From the NCBI GenBank assembly GCA_004292785.1, contig RDXG01000228.1, positions 1-44,374 of the forward strand: a DNA stretch of 44,374 nt, given 5' to 3'. Made by a program: the position numbers and the translations under genes. This document shows positions 15,706-24,976 of this stretch, in pieces; the first letter of the stretch is position 1; each line of letters opens with the position of its first letter. The notes under the pieces are model-generated. The model searched no databases. It saw only the letters and a list, made by a program, of their open reading frames with translations, and was not told the origin of the DNA. This DNA is from Bacteroidota bacterium. Its GTDB lineage: Bacteria > Bacteroidota > Bacteroidia > Cytophagales > Thermoflexibacteraceae.

Positions 15706-18303
15706 ATGAAAAAATTTTTGTTTACAATTTTTGTCTGTTTTTTGGTCGTTTTTGAGTCTTTGTATGCGCAGGATATTTTGCAAATTCAAGCACTCAACAA
15801 ACAAGCTATGGAACTGTTGCAAAACAAAAAATTGGATCAAGCCATAGAGATTTCTAAAAAAAACTTTGAACTTTCAGTTAATTTTCCAGAAGAACACCTA
15901 AAAAATATGTTGATTTTGGCAAAAGCCTATCGAGGAAAAGGAGATGCATCAAACTCTTTAAAATATTATTTACAAATTCTCAAAATTGACGAAGATTTAA
16001 AAGATGATCGCAGCATTTTGGATACAGATGCCGAAATTGGGACTTTGTATCAAGAATCAGGAGTTCATAAAAAAGCCTTAGTTTATTTGAATAATGCTTA
16101 CAAGCAATCAACAGCAAATAATAATGACAAAAAAACATTGTTAAAACAAATTGCGCTTTCTCAAAGGCAACTCAAACAGTATGCGCGCGCGCTTAGTTCT
16201 TATGAAGAATTGTTAAATCTTTGCCAACATTCTGCATCCTTAGATTTGCAAAATACCTTGTATGCGGTCAGAAATATGGTGGAAGTCCAAAAAGATTTGG
16301 GAAAATACGAAAAAGCAATGGAAATTAACAGGCGAGTGATCGAAATTGCTCGTCAGATGAAAGATTCTACTTCTTTGGCAGTAGCTTTGAACAATGGCGG
16401 TTTTTTGGGGAAATATTTAGGAAAAAATCCTGAAGCCTTGCAAGATTTTAGAGAGGCTTTTGACATCGAACAAAAGCTAAAATTACCAGAAAAAGACAGA
16501 ATGGTTACTTTGGTAAATATTGGAATTATTTATCAAAACCTAAAAGATTATGAAAATTCAGTGGCTTTTTTGTTGCAAGCTCTCAAAATGATCGAAAAAG
16601 AAGGCAACAACAAAACCATTGCCAGCACCAACAATTTGATTGCTACCGTTTATTTGTCCATGCAAGATTATTCCCTTGCCGAAAACTACAACCAAAAAGC
16701 GATCAGTTTGGCAAATAACGATTTTGAAGTCTTGGAATCCGCCAATTTTACCGCTTCGCAAATTGCTCGCAGAACAGGAAATTTTAGACAGGCTTTGACT
16801 GCTTACGAAAAATATGCAGCCTACGGCGACTCAATTCTCAAACAAAGAGATTTGCAAAGAGAGGCAGAACTAGAAGCCCAAATCAATTTGGAACAAACCG
16901 AAAAGGAAGTAAAATTGTTGATGGTTGATAAAGAAATTAAAGCCTTAGCGGTTGAAAAATATCAATTACAAGCCGAAAAAAAGGAACAAGAAGTGCAATT
17001 ACTCAAAAAACAAAATGATTTGGAAATTGCAGGACTTAGACAAAAAGAATTAGACAAAGAACGAGTGTTGCAAGATTTGTTATTGAAACAACAACAAAAT
17101 CAGGCTGAAGTTAGAGAACAAGAAATTTCGGGTTTGCAAAAAGACAAACACATTCAAGAGTTGGCGTTGCAGCAAGGCGAATTGCAGAAAAAAGAAGGTT
17201 TGCAAAAAATAGAATTGTTGAACACCCAAAAAGCAAGTTTAGAACAAGCACAAAAATATCAAGAAGAACTTAGAAAGCAAGATGCTGTAAAACAACGTTT
17301 TACGTATTTGGTTGCTGCTTCACTTTCGCTTTTACTTATTTTTATGATTTTTGCATACCGAAGAAACCAAAAACAGGCAAAACTTTTGGCGGTGCAAAAA
17401 GATAAAATTGAGTTGGCAAACACAGCTTTATTGCAAACACAGGAAGAAATTTTGGCTCAATCTGAACATTTGAAACAAGCAAACGAGGAGATTTTGGCAA
17501 AAAACGATTCTTTGGAAGACCAAAAACGAATCATTGAACACAAAAATAAAAACATTACGGATAGTATCAATTATGCAAAACGTATCCAAACGGCAATGTT
17601 GCCTTCTGACGAGTCTATTTTGGAGGCTTTGCCCGAATCTTTTGTGTTTTTTAGACCTAGAGATGTGGTGAGTGGCGACTGTTATTGGTTTGCAGAAAAA
17701 CATCATATTTGCATTATTGCTGCCGTAGATTGCACAGGACATGGGGTTCCTGGTGCTTTTATGTCTATGATTGCCAATGATTTATTGAATTTGATTGTTC
17801 ACGATAAAGAAGTTCATAGACCCGATTTGATTTTGAATCAGTTGCATAAATTGGTCAGAAAAGCACTCAAACAAGGAGAAACCAATAGCAAGGACGGCAT
17901 GGACGTAACCATTTCGACTTACCATAAAAACACAAAAATAGTAGAATGTGCGGGAGCAATGAATCCAATTATTTACATACAAAACAACGAATTACATACT
18001 TTAAAAGCCGATAAAATGCCAATTGGCGGAGAACAAAAAGAGATGGAAAGGATTTTTACAAACCACGAAGTTTCGGTGGCAGAACCTACTACTTTCTATT
18101 TGTTTACAGACGGGTTTCAAGATCAGTTTGGTGGGGCAGAAAATAGAAAATATATGATCAAAAATTTCCGTGAATTATTATTTGAAATTTATCAAAAACC
18201 AATGGAAGAACAACATGATATTTTGGAAAACACCATCAAAAATTGGATGGGAAAAAAGCACCAAATTGACGATATTTTAGTGATTGGTTTTAGAGCAAAT
18301 TAA
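15706..18303 (+). CDS. TPR / coiled-coil / SpoIIE (PP2C) serine phosphatase
   Basis: This 865-residue signalling protein starts with a signal peptide (1-22, ending YAQ). It is followed by about seven tetratricopeptide repeats (~30-330), which would be periplasmic, and a long coiled coil (~335-530, Gln/Lys/Glu-rich). A single membrane helix (~532-552, YLVAASLSLLLIFMIFAY) and a second coiled coil come next. A cytosolic SpoIIE phosphatase domain occupies ~618-865. Metal-binding aspartates are visible: D675 in AAVDCTGHG, D802 in FTDGFQD and D855/D856 in IDDILVIG. Such proteins probably sense a signal outside the membrane and dephosphorylate an anti-sigma-antagonist-like target. The architecture is very common in Cytophagales. 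Its stop overlaps the stop of the next gene on the other strand. Confidence 0.94.
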   Translation: MKKFLFTIFVCFLVVFESLYAQDILQIQALNKQAMELLQNKKLDQAIEISKKNFELSVNFPEEHLKNMLILAKAYRGKGDASNSLKYYLQILKIDEDLKDDRSILDTDAEIGTLYQESGVHKKALVYLNNAYKQSTANNNDKKTLLKQIALSQRQLKQYARALSSYEELLNLCQHSASLDLQNTLYAVRNMVEVQKDLGKYEKAMEINRRVIEIARQMKDSTSLAVALNNGGFLGKYLGKNPEALQDFREAFDIEQKLKLPEKDRMVTLVNIGIIYQNLKDYENSVAFLLQALKMIEKEGNNKTIASTNNLIATVYLSMQDYSLAENYNQKAISLANNDFEVLESANFTASQIARRTGNFRQALTAYEKYAAYGDSILKQRDLQREAELEAQINLEQTEKEVKLLMVDKEIKALAVEKYQLQAEKKEQEVQLLKKQNDLEIAGLRQKELDKERVLQDLLLKQQQNQAEVREQEISGLQKDKHIQELALQQGELQKKEGLQKIELLNTQKASLEQAQKYQEELRKQDAVKQRFTYLVAASLSLLLIFMIFAYRRNQKQAKLLAVQKDKIELANTALLQTQEEILAQSEHLKQANEEILAKNDSLEDQKRIIEHKNKNITDSINYAKRIQTAMLPSDESILEALPESFVFFRPRDVVSGDCYWFAEKHHICIIAAVDCTGHGVPGAFMSMIANDLLNLIVHDKEVHRPDLILNQLHKLVRKALKQGETNSKDGMDVTISTYHKNTKIVECAGAMNPIIYIQNNELHTLKADKMPIGGEQKEMERIFTNHEVSVAEPTTFYLFTDGFQDQFGGAENRKYMIKNFRELLFEIYQKPMEEQHDILENTIKNWMGKKHQIDDILVIGFRAN

Positions 18304-19358
18304 GGGCTATATTTCCTAAAAGGTCGTTGAATGTCGAGCAAAGTATCTATTTTTTGACCCAAAACAAGGCAATTCACAAATATTTTTGCCATAAAAGGTG
18401 CTAAACTAATGCCTTTTGTTCCCAAACCATTAAAAATTCCAATTTGTGGAAACTCTTTGTGAAAACCCAAAAAAGGTCTACGATCTTGGGTGGCAGGGCG
18501 GACTCCAACTTCCTGATTTACAACATCTTGCTCTAATATTTCAATCATTTTGTTGGCTTCCGCCAAAATATGCGCTCTAGCAATTTTGGTGGGCGTAAAA
18601 CTCAAATCTATCCATTCGTAAGTTGAACCTATTTTATAAAAATCGTTGCCAATGGGCAAAATCCAAACATTTTTATTCAAAATAGAATCAGATTTAAGAT
18701 TTGGCAAATATACGGTCAAAATTTCGCCTTTAGCAGGCTGAAAAGGCAAAAAATCGAACAATTCGCTATCTTTTTCGGTGAAACCTCTACAAAAAATCAC
18801 TTTTTCTGCCTCGATGTCTTTCCAAATCACTTTATTTTTTTCAAAAATCAAATCATTTTCCAAAACTTCTGTTTCTACAAAAAAATCGTTTTTTCTCAAA
18901 AAATCTTGATAGTTTTTTAGTAAAATTTTTGTATCAATATTTCCGCCTTGCAAAATTTCTAATCCGCCAAAGTGGTTGTTTAACAGATAGTTATATTTAT
19001 TTTTAGGAAAATTATGGTTTACATAATGGCTAACATCTACACTGTTGGAAATCCAATAATTTTGTTTTTCGATGGAATCAAAAGGTCTGTAAATGGGTTT
19101 GCTATGCAAAAAATTTACTTTCAAAAGATTTTCTAATTGTGCGTAAAATTGATGCAAATAAGGAAAAATATCGTCTGCAAGCCATGTTTTGTTCATTTTG
19201 TTGCCCGTAATTGGGTTGAACATTCCCGCTGCGACCTGCGAAGAATTGGGTAAATTAGGGTCTGCGAGCAGTATTTTTTTGTTTGCTTGCAAAAGCGAAT
19301 AGGAAAGTACCGTTCCAGCAATTCCTTGCCCAACAATTAAATAATCAATTTTTTTCAT
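18300..19358 (-). CDS. FAD-dependent oxidoreductase, DAO family
   Basis: This 352-residue flavoenzyme begins MKKIDYLIVGQGIAGTVLSY, a Rossmann GxGxxG motif (G11-x-G-x-x-G) close to the N-terminus. I chose the ATG at 19358 rather than the longer in-frame start at 19484, because the extra 42 residues are hydrophobic/basic and unrelated, and the longer start would overlap the divergent lipoprotein gene. The C-terminal 'GVRPATQDRRPFLGFH' and 'GIFNGLGTKGISLAPFMA' match the DAO-family FAD blocks. The family oxidises amines or amino acids; the substrate is unknown. Bacteroidota carry a conserved single-copy gene of this type. The gene converges on the phosphatase gene with overlapping stop codons (18300-18303). 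Confidence 0.88.
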   Translation of the reverse strand: MKKIDYLIVGQGIAGTVLSYSLLQANKKILLADPNLPNSSQVAAGMFNPITGNKMNKTWLADDIFPYLHQFYAQLENLLKVNFLHSKPIYRPFDSIEKQNYWISNSVDVSHYVNHNFPKNKYNYLLNNHFGGLEILQGGNIDTKILLKNYQDFLRKNDFFVETEVLENDLIFEKNKVIWKDIEAEKVIFCRGFTEKDSELFDFLPFQPAKGEILTVYLPNLKSDSILNKNVWILPIGNDFYKIGSTYEWIDLSFTPTKIARAHILAEANKMIEILEQDVVNQEVGVRPATQDRRPFLGFHKEFPQIGIFNGLGTKGISLAPFMAKIFVNCLVLGQKIDTLLDIQRPFRKYSP

Positions 19359-19466
19359 TTTTTTTGTAAAATTAACGATTTTTTGTTGTTTGTGCAAAGA
19401 ATTTAAGATTTTTTTAATTAGATTTATCCATAAAATAAGTAATTTTAAACGTAAAACAAAATTTAC

Positions 19467-20186
19467 ATGAAAAAAAATAAACATTTTCTATCAATTTTAA
19501 CGGTTTTATTTGTGTTTGTAGGTTTGCAGTCCTGCGATTATGCACACTCAAACGTTACGACCATGCTCACCGAAGATTGCGGTGTTAGTTGGAAAGTAAT
19601 CAAATCAGGTGAAAAAATACCTTCTAGCATGGCAAATCCTTGTCATTACAAGGTAACTATTCCCGATTATCCAATGCAAGGTGATAGCAAATTCAAAATT
19701 ATGTTCAAAGGTAATGTTTTGGCAAATATTGATGTAAGCTATAACTACGTGATTATCAATGCAGTATCTTTTATGGGTGAAGCCAAATATTTGGGCAAAG
19801 CCAATTCAAAATCTGATGACGAAAGCAACAAACCTGCAAGTTTTGAGATGGCAGAAAATACTGTGATTGACAAACGGATCAAAGATATTGCTCGCGAAAT
19901 GTTGATTATGGAAGATGTAGTGGATTTTAGTCCTTCCGATTTTGAAAATAAATTGACCACAGCTGCCAACAAATCATTGAATCCGTTGGGCATACAACTC
20001 GATTATGTGTCTTTTGTGCCTGTTTTTGAAGAACAAACAAGCCAAGCCATTGATGTGGCAACCGCCTTAAAAATTTATGAAAGTAAAGGAATTAGAAAGG
20101 AGGGACTTGATATTATTGTTGCGAAAGCAGGCGCAGCCAAAATTACGGTTGAAAGCAAAACTGTTCCTACTGGACAAGGACAATAA
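19467..20186 (+). CDS. Lipoprotein, possibly SPFH/prohibitin-like
   Basis: This 239-residue protein has a signal with lipobox LQSC (Cys at 23). The remainder is alpha/beta with the pattern 'DFENKLTTAANKSLNPLGIQLDYVSFVPVFEEQTSQAIDVATALKIYES', which resembles the end of SPFH/band-7 domains (a helix, then '..GI.l..v.f.pv..e....aid...a'). The N-terminal part has beta strands with 'YKVTIPDYPMQGDSKFKIMF'. The likeness to SPFH is my own reading and should be tested. The gene is followed by a strong bidirectional terminator. Confidence 0.6.
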   Translation: MKKNKHFLSILTVLFVFVGLQSCDYAHSNVTTMLTEDCGVSWKVIKSGEKIPSSMANPCHYKVTIPDYPMQGDSKFKIMFKGNVLANIDVSYNYVIINAVSFMGEAKYLGKANSKSDDESNKPASFEMAENTVIDKRIKDIAREMLIMEDVVDFSPSDFENKLTTAANKSLNPLGIQLDYVSFVPVFEEQTSQAIDVATALKIYESKGIRKEGLDIIVAKAGAAKITVESKTVPTGQGQ

Positions 20187-20201
20187 ATTTTTAGAAAAAA
20201 T

Positions 20202-20248
20202 TATAACTTTTATAAAGTATCAAGCCTTATAAAAGTTATAGTTTTTTT
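20202..20248. terminator. Bidirectional terminator
   Basis: TATAACTTTTATAA (20202-20215) is perfectly inverted as TTATAAAAGTTATA (20227-20240), followed by G and a T run. A run of A precedes the left arm, so it can stop transcription from both the lipoprotein gene and the convergent symporter gene. Confidence 0.85.
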
Positions 20249-21844
20249 ACTCTGGAGTTTTTTCGTTTGGATGTTCGGCTTTAAAATCTAGCCAATATTT
20301 TTTTAAGGTTTCTTTCATGTCTTCTCGCAAAAGCAAAATTCCGATCAAATTTGGCAAAGTCATTAAAGCAATCACAAAAAAGCCAATCACATATACAATT
20401 CTGAAATAAATCACCGAAGAAGAACCCAACAAAAAAGTCATTGCCCGATCTCCGTAATAAGACCAAGAAATAGCCGTAGAAAAGGCAAAAAGCAATAAAC
20501 CGATGGCAATAATGTATTTTCCCCAACTACCAAAAAAACTACGCTGAAAAGCCTCCGTAGTCAAAGCAGCACTGTGAATCAAAGATTTGCCTCGAACAGA
20601 AATATTTGGATTTGGACTGACCAAAGCCCCGTCTTTCACGGGCAATATTCCCGAAAAAAGTTTCGCATCTTCATAAATCAATACATTTTCTGCCAAAGAT
20701 CGAGCATGAACAATAGACACTTGCGAATTTATTTTTCCGTCTGTAACTTCCAAATTTCCATCGTAAAGCAATAATTTTTTTGGCGTAAGCACATGGTCAG
20801 AAAGCTCTTTGAGTTCTTCCACTTTTTTATCGTCATAAATTCCTGCCAAAATTTGCATATCAGTATATTGAAATTTATTTTCCAATTTTTCCTTCCAAAC
20901 TCCCGAAGAAAGCACTACTAAGCCCGTTAAAGTACAAATAATTACGGTATCGATAAAAGGTTCGAGAATGGCAACCAAACCTTCCGAAACAGGTTCGTTG
21001 GTTTTGGCAGAAGAGTGTGCAATGGGCGCAGAACCTTGTCCTGCTTCATTAGAAAATAATCCTCTATTTACACCTCTGTTGAAAGCATAAGCAAAAGTTG
21101 CCCCAAAAAAACCTCCGCCAGCAGCAGTTCCAGTAAAAATGTCAGAAAAAATAGCAAAAATAGAAGGAATTACGTTTTCGATGTTATAAAAAATAACCGC
21201 TAATGCTCCTATAAAATAAATTAAAGCCATTGCAGGGACAAGTTTTTCGGTTACTTGTGCAATTCTTTTGATTCCACCAATGATCACAAAACCCAAAATC
21301 ACTGCCAAATAGTAAAAATAGAAGTGGCAATACTGTTGATTTGTGGCAAACTTCCTGTTCCAAAAGAGGAAATAACAGTAGCAATAGCAAAAATAACGGC
21401 AACCCAACGCAATTTGAGTTTATTTTTCATGTAGTACATCGGACCGCCAGAAATGCTACCATCTTCGGCTTTTTCGCGGTATTTTAGCGAAAGCGTAACT
21501 TCTACAAATTTGGTGGTCATACCCAACAAAGCGGTCATAAGCATCCAAAAAAGTGAAGCGGGACCGCCCAAATGAATTGCTAAAGCCACTCCTGCAATGT
21601 TTCCTGTGCCAACCGTACCCGACAAAGCGGTTGTAAGTGCTTGAAAATGAGAGGTTTCGCCAACGTCTTCTTTGTGATCGAATTTGCCTTGCACAATTTT
21701 GAGTGCGTGCCTAAAATAACGAATCTGCGGAAAACGAAGATAAATTGTGAAAAATAACCCTGTACCCAATAACAAAAATACAAACCATTGTGAACTTCCC
21801 ACATGATTGTCTATGAAAATCAGGAGTTCGTTGAGTTGTTGCAT
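20247..21844 (-). pseudogene. Alanine/glycine:cation symporter (AGCS), broken by a small deletion
   Basis: The gene reads from 21844. The first frame encodes the N-terminal AGCS part ('[22 protein letters not shown]', '[15 protein letters not shown]', '[20 protein letters not shown]') and stops at 21299. The second frame picks up at ~21318 with [22 protein letters not shown] and runs to 20247, including 'NRGLFSNEAGQGSAPIAHS', a ~100-residue Bacteroidota-type insert, and the last helices with 'STAISWSYYGD'. Between TSIFTI and LAVILGF about 11 residues of a membrane helix are missing compared with relatives. This fits a deletion of roughly 31-35 bp that also shifts the frame. The family imports alanine or glycine with sodium. 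As written, this copy cannot make a full transporter. Confidence 0.85.
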
Positions 21845-22295
21845 AATTTCCTAAAAATTAATGTGTATATGCAAAGCAAAGCAAAATATATGAAATATGT
21901 AAATTTTTCTTAATTATTTATTAAAATGATATTTATTTGTATTCAAAATCTGGTTTATTTAGGATTATTCTAAATTTTTTTTGACCTAATTAATTTATTT
22001 TTTTTGTTTATAATTAAAATGTTATTCATTATTTTTGCTTGAATGCAAAGAAGTTATTTAAAATTTTAGAATAAACGTATTTAGAACTTACACAAATCTT
22101 AAATTTTGAAGCCTGTACCACACATTTTGTGTAAGTCCTAGTATTTATTAAAAATCTCTTAAAAATAAATTATAGGAAAAATATTTTTTTTATAATTCAT
22201 TGATTATCAATAACTAATACTTTTTTTAACTCTTAGTTCTTAAATTTCGTATTCCTAAAAGCAAAACTTTTAATTTACCTAAAAATTATTTCAAC
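21845..22295. other. AT-rich intergenic region with one small inverted-repeat element
   Basis: This 450-base spacer separates the divergent symporter and LamG-Grx-CAP genes. It contains no gene that I can see. The only distinct structure is the 59-bp inverted-repeat element at 22082-22140. The promoters of both flanking genes must lie here, but the sequence is too AT-rich to choose boxes with confidence. Confidence 0.5.
22082..22140. mobile_element. 59-bp inverted-repeat element (tiny MITE-like remnant)
   Basis: TAGAACTTACACAAA (22082-22096) and TTTGTGTAAGTCCTA (22126-22140) are inverted over 14 of 15 positions. GTATT flanks both sides (22077-22081 and 22141-22145), as a 5-bp target duplication would. 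The ends also carry TA. The interior has no reading frame. It could be a deletion product of a larger insertion sequence. Confidence 0.5.
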
Positions 22296-23792
22296 ATGAA
22301 AAAAAATTGGATAATATGTTTGTGTTTGTTTTTCTTTTTTTCTGCAAACGCACAAGAACGTGATTTGCTGGCACACTTTCCGCTTCAATCAGATGGAAAT
22401 GAAGCCAGCGGTAAAATTGAACCTCTAACGCTAATCAATATTTCTCTCAAAGGCGGAGGAGCTTATTGTCAAGGCGTTTATGGTGATTATGACAACAGTG
22501 AGGGCAATTTGATCACTACGCAAAACATAAATCATTGGAATTTGCAAAACTTTGGAGTCATGCTTTCTTTCAAGGTCAAAACATACAGCACTATGCCTGT
22601 TTTTATGATTGGGTATGCGTACCGTTTGATTGGCGTTTATTTGATGGACAACGGAACTTTGGAATTGCGTGCCAACAACATGGACATTGTTCTGCCCGCC
22701 ATAAGCGAAGTAACTTATGCCACAAACAGATGGCAAGATTTGACGATTGATTACAGAGATAACAGAATAATGATGTTTTTGAACGATCAGCCCATTCTTG
22801 ACGAAGTGCTGGAATTGAAGCCTGACGGTTTGGAAGACCAAAACATGAGTACAGCCAATTTTAGCAATGGCGAAAGTTTTAAAGGTCATTGGAAAAATTT
22901 GCAAATTTATGGGGAGGCTTCCGAAGAAAAAAATCAAGAAGAACAAATCGAGGATAGCGGAAATAACGAAATCATTGCAGACAATAACAATAACAACAAT
23001 GGCAATAATGTTTCCAATAATCCAAATTTACAAATTTTTACTTCCAAAACTTGTGGACGTTGCCGCATGAGCAAACAGTTTTTGGCTTCAAATAACATTG
23101 CATATACCGATCTCGATGTGGATAACAATGAAGCAAACAAAAATAAAATGTGGAATTTATTACTTGCAAAAGGCGTAAATAACGTAACTTTTCCTGTGGT
23201 GATCAACAATGGCGAACTTTTCTACAATATTGCGGATTTGAATGGTTTTTTGAACAATTTGAAAAACAAAAAAGGCGGAGTTCAAAACGTAAATTCTAAC
23301 AACAATGGCGGAAATACCAACAACAATTCGGATGCAAACACAAACACAACCGCCAAAGAATATGTAGAAAGACACAATTATTGGCGTTCTCAATTAGGAA
23401 TCGCACCTGTGAAATGGTCAGACGAATTGGCTAAATATGCACAGGCTTGGGCAAACGAACTCGGCAGACAAAACTGCAAAATGGAACACAGACCCAGAGA
23501 TGGACAATGGAAACAAATTTATGGCGAAAATATTTTTTGGGCATCAGGTTTTGTGCCAAGCCCGAAAGATGTCGTAGATTCTTGGGCAGCAGAACGCAAA
23601 GATTATAACCACAACACGCAAGAATGTAAAGGTGGCTGGTATCCTTGCGGACATTATACGCAAGTAATTTGGGAAAAAAGCACGCAAATTGGTTGCGCAA
23701 GTTTCAAATGCAAAGACGGATCGGTGGTCGTGGTTTGCAATTATAATCCGCCAGGAAATTACAGCGGAGAAAAGGCTTACAAAAAGAAATAA
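22296..23792 (+). CDS. Secreted LamG - glutaredoxin - CAP fusion protein
   Basis: This 498-residue protein has a signal peptide (1-19, ANAQ). Residues ~22-207 form a LamG-like beta sandwich ('HFPLQSDGNEASGK', '..GHWKNLQIYGE'). An Asn-rich linker follows, then a glutaredoxin domain (~244-323) with C253-G-R-C256, the family's TFPVV cis-proline motif (P300) and 'NGELFYNIADLNGFL'. A second Asn-rich linker leads to a CAP/SCP domain (~353-495) with 'RHNYWRSQLG', H398, E411 in GENI, H453 in GHYTQVIW and 'VVCNYNPPGNY'. CAP domains are extracellular and may bind lipids or act as proteases; a glutaredoxin normally acts in the cytosol. The combination suggests disulfide handling outside the cell, perhaps for the cysteine-rich CAP domain. 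No T9SS tail is visible. Confidence 0.9.
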   Translation: MKKNWIICLCLFFFFSANAQERDLLAHFPLQSDGNEASGKIEPLTLINISLKGGGAYCQGVYGDYDNSEGNLITTQNINHWNLQNFGVMLSFKVKTYSTMPVFMIGYAYRLIGVYLMDNGTLELRANNMDIVLPAISEVTYATNRWQDLTIDYRDNRIMMFLNDQPILDEVLELKPDGLEDQNMSTANFSNGESFKGHWKNLQIYGEASEEKNQEEQIEDSGNNEIIADNNNNNNGNNVSNNPNLQIFTSKTCGRCRMSKQFLASNNIAYTDLDVDNNEANKNKMWNLLLAKGVNNVTFPVVINNGELFYNIADLNGFLNNLKNKKGGVQNVNSNNNGGNTNNNSDANTNTTAKEYVERHNYWRSQLGIAPVKWSDELAKYAQAWANELGRQNCKMEHRPRDGQWKQIYGENIFWASGFVPSPKDVVDSWAAERKDYNHNTQECKGGWYPCGHYTQVIWEKSTQIGCASFKCKDGSVVVVCNYNPPGNYSGEKAYKKK

Positions 23793-23806
23793 GTCTAATG
23801 AATACC

Positions 23807-23837
23807 ATTATCAGACACTTTCTAGCTGTCTGATAAT
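23807..23837. terminator. Bidirectional hairpin between convergent genes
   Basis: ATTATCAGACA (23807-23817) pairs perfectly with TGTCTGATAAT (23827-23837). It follows the CAP-fusion gene and overlaps the last codons of the convergent gene, so it probably ends both transcripts. Confidence 0.65.
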
Positions 23838-24595
23838 GCTGTATTATTGGTTAATTTGTCAAATTCTGGAGAAATTTTTTCTTGTATAAAAAAAGGAAAA
23901 CTATCTAAAAACTCAATAACAATATGTGGAACACCGTCAGAATCCAATACGTCATCGTATAATACATAAATAATCTTCACAAATTCTTGATCTTTTTCTG
24001 CTTTTTCCAAACTTACTTCCCTGTCTATTGCTCTCTGATGTCCAAGTTTGTCTTCAAAAGTGAAAAACATTTTTACCATTTGTATTATTTTATCATCATC
24101 TTTTTTTTCTATAATTTCATCGCGCAAAAACTTACCATATACAATTTCTCCATGTTCTAAAATGTAATTTCTATCTAGGAGTGAATATATATAGACACAT
24201 ACAAGCAATAAAAAAAATATCATAGCAAGAGTCTTAAAAAAGCCAAAAGGAGATTCTACAGTTTCTAACTCATCTACCACTGAATATTCTGGTTGCCAAG
24301 GAATATATCTGACTGTAAACTTTATATTTACCTCCTTATCACCTATTATCTCAGAAGGCTTATACGCTTCATATTTATAAGAAACACCATCCACTTCATA
24401 TAAAACCAGATAACTATCATATCCGCTAATAACTATTTTGCTATCTACTGAACTAGAAAAAAGAGCTAAAGCAGATTCTTTGAGGTCAGGACAAAAATAT
24501 CTGACCATAAAAAGACAAAATATTGCGAAATAAAAAGTAGCACTAAAAAGAACAATAAATATTTTTTCAAAAATCGAAAGATGACGTTTTTTCAT
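23822..24595 (-). CDS. Membrane protein, DUF3592-like
   Basis: This 257-residue protein has two membrane segments (~12-32, IFIVLFSATFYFAIFCLFMVRYF; ~120-140, TLAMIFFLLLVCVYIYSLL). Between them is a beta-rich domain of ~85 residues ('YDSYLVLYEVDGVSYKYEAY', 'VNIKFTVRYIPWQPEYSVV'). After the second helix is another beta domain with a similar strand pattern ('VYGKFLRDE', 'MFFTFEDKLGHQRAIDREVS', 'VKIIYVLYDD'). The order 'domain-helix-domain' and the 'v.v.Y.p..p' pattern recall DUF3592 proteins, but I am not certain. Function is unknown. It is a single gene. Confidence 0.55.
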   Translation of the reverse strand: MKKRHLSIFEKIFIVLFSATFYFAIFCLFMVRYFCPDLKESALALFSSSVDSKIVISGYDSYLVLYEVDGVSYKYEAYKPSEIIGDKEVNIKFTVRYIPWQPEYSVVDELETVESPFGFFKTLAMIFFLLLVCVYIYSLLDRNYILEHGEIVYGKFLRDEIIEKKDDDKIIQMVKMFFTFEDKLGHQRAIDREVSLEKAEKDQEFVKIIYVLYDDVLDSDGVPHIVIEFLDSFPFFIQEKISPEFDKLTNNTALSDS

Positions 24596-24976
24596 AAAGA
24601 TTTTATATTTTTGAGAAATGTAAGAAAAAAAAATGAGGTTAAATTATTAAATTTACAAAATATTTTTTTAACTCGAATTTCTATGTCAAAACCAAAGTTA
24701 GACATTCGTAGAAATTTTATTGGGTTTGGTTGAAAAAAATAAACTACAAAAATAAAAAAGGTACAAGAACAATTATAAAAAGGTAGTCTTAAAGACTAAT
24801 GCCACAACCGTCTGACCGCTAAGAGCATTACATCTTTAACACCACCTATAAAAATTATTCTATTTCCTAAAAAATGTTTTTTTTTCTTTTTTTTGCAAAA
24901 AAATTGCTTAATCATTCATAAAAATACTTAATTTACATTCTATTTTACAAAAAAGCCATTTTACATAAATAAACAC
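24596..24976. other. AT-rich divergent intergenic region
   Basis: This 380-base spacer lies between the membrane-protein gene and the symporter gene. A weak inverted pair AATTTCTA (24676-24683) / TAGAAATT (24719-24726) and a short AGTCTT/AAGACT pair near 24786 are visible, neither convincing. Around 24800-24840 a stretch is more GC-rich than the rest but encodes nothing that I recognise and has no tRNA shape. Confidence 0.4.

Noticed and set aside
19359-19484. Longer N-terminus for the DAO-type oxidoreductase (start at 19484)
   Set aside because: The extra 42 residues have no Rossmann sequence and overlap the divergent lipoprotein start; the GxGxxG motif sits ideally when starting at 19358.
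24780-24840. GC-richer stretch that looked like a possible small RNA or tRNA
   Set aside because: No cloverleaf, no T-arm GTTC and no strong stem could be formed; too weak to call.
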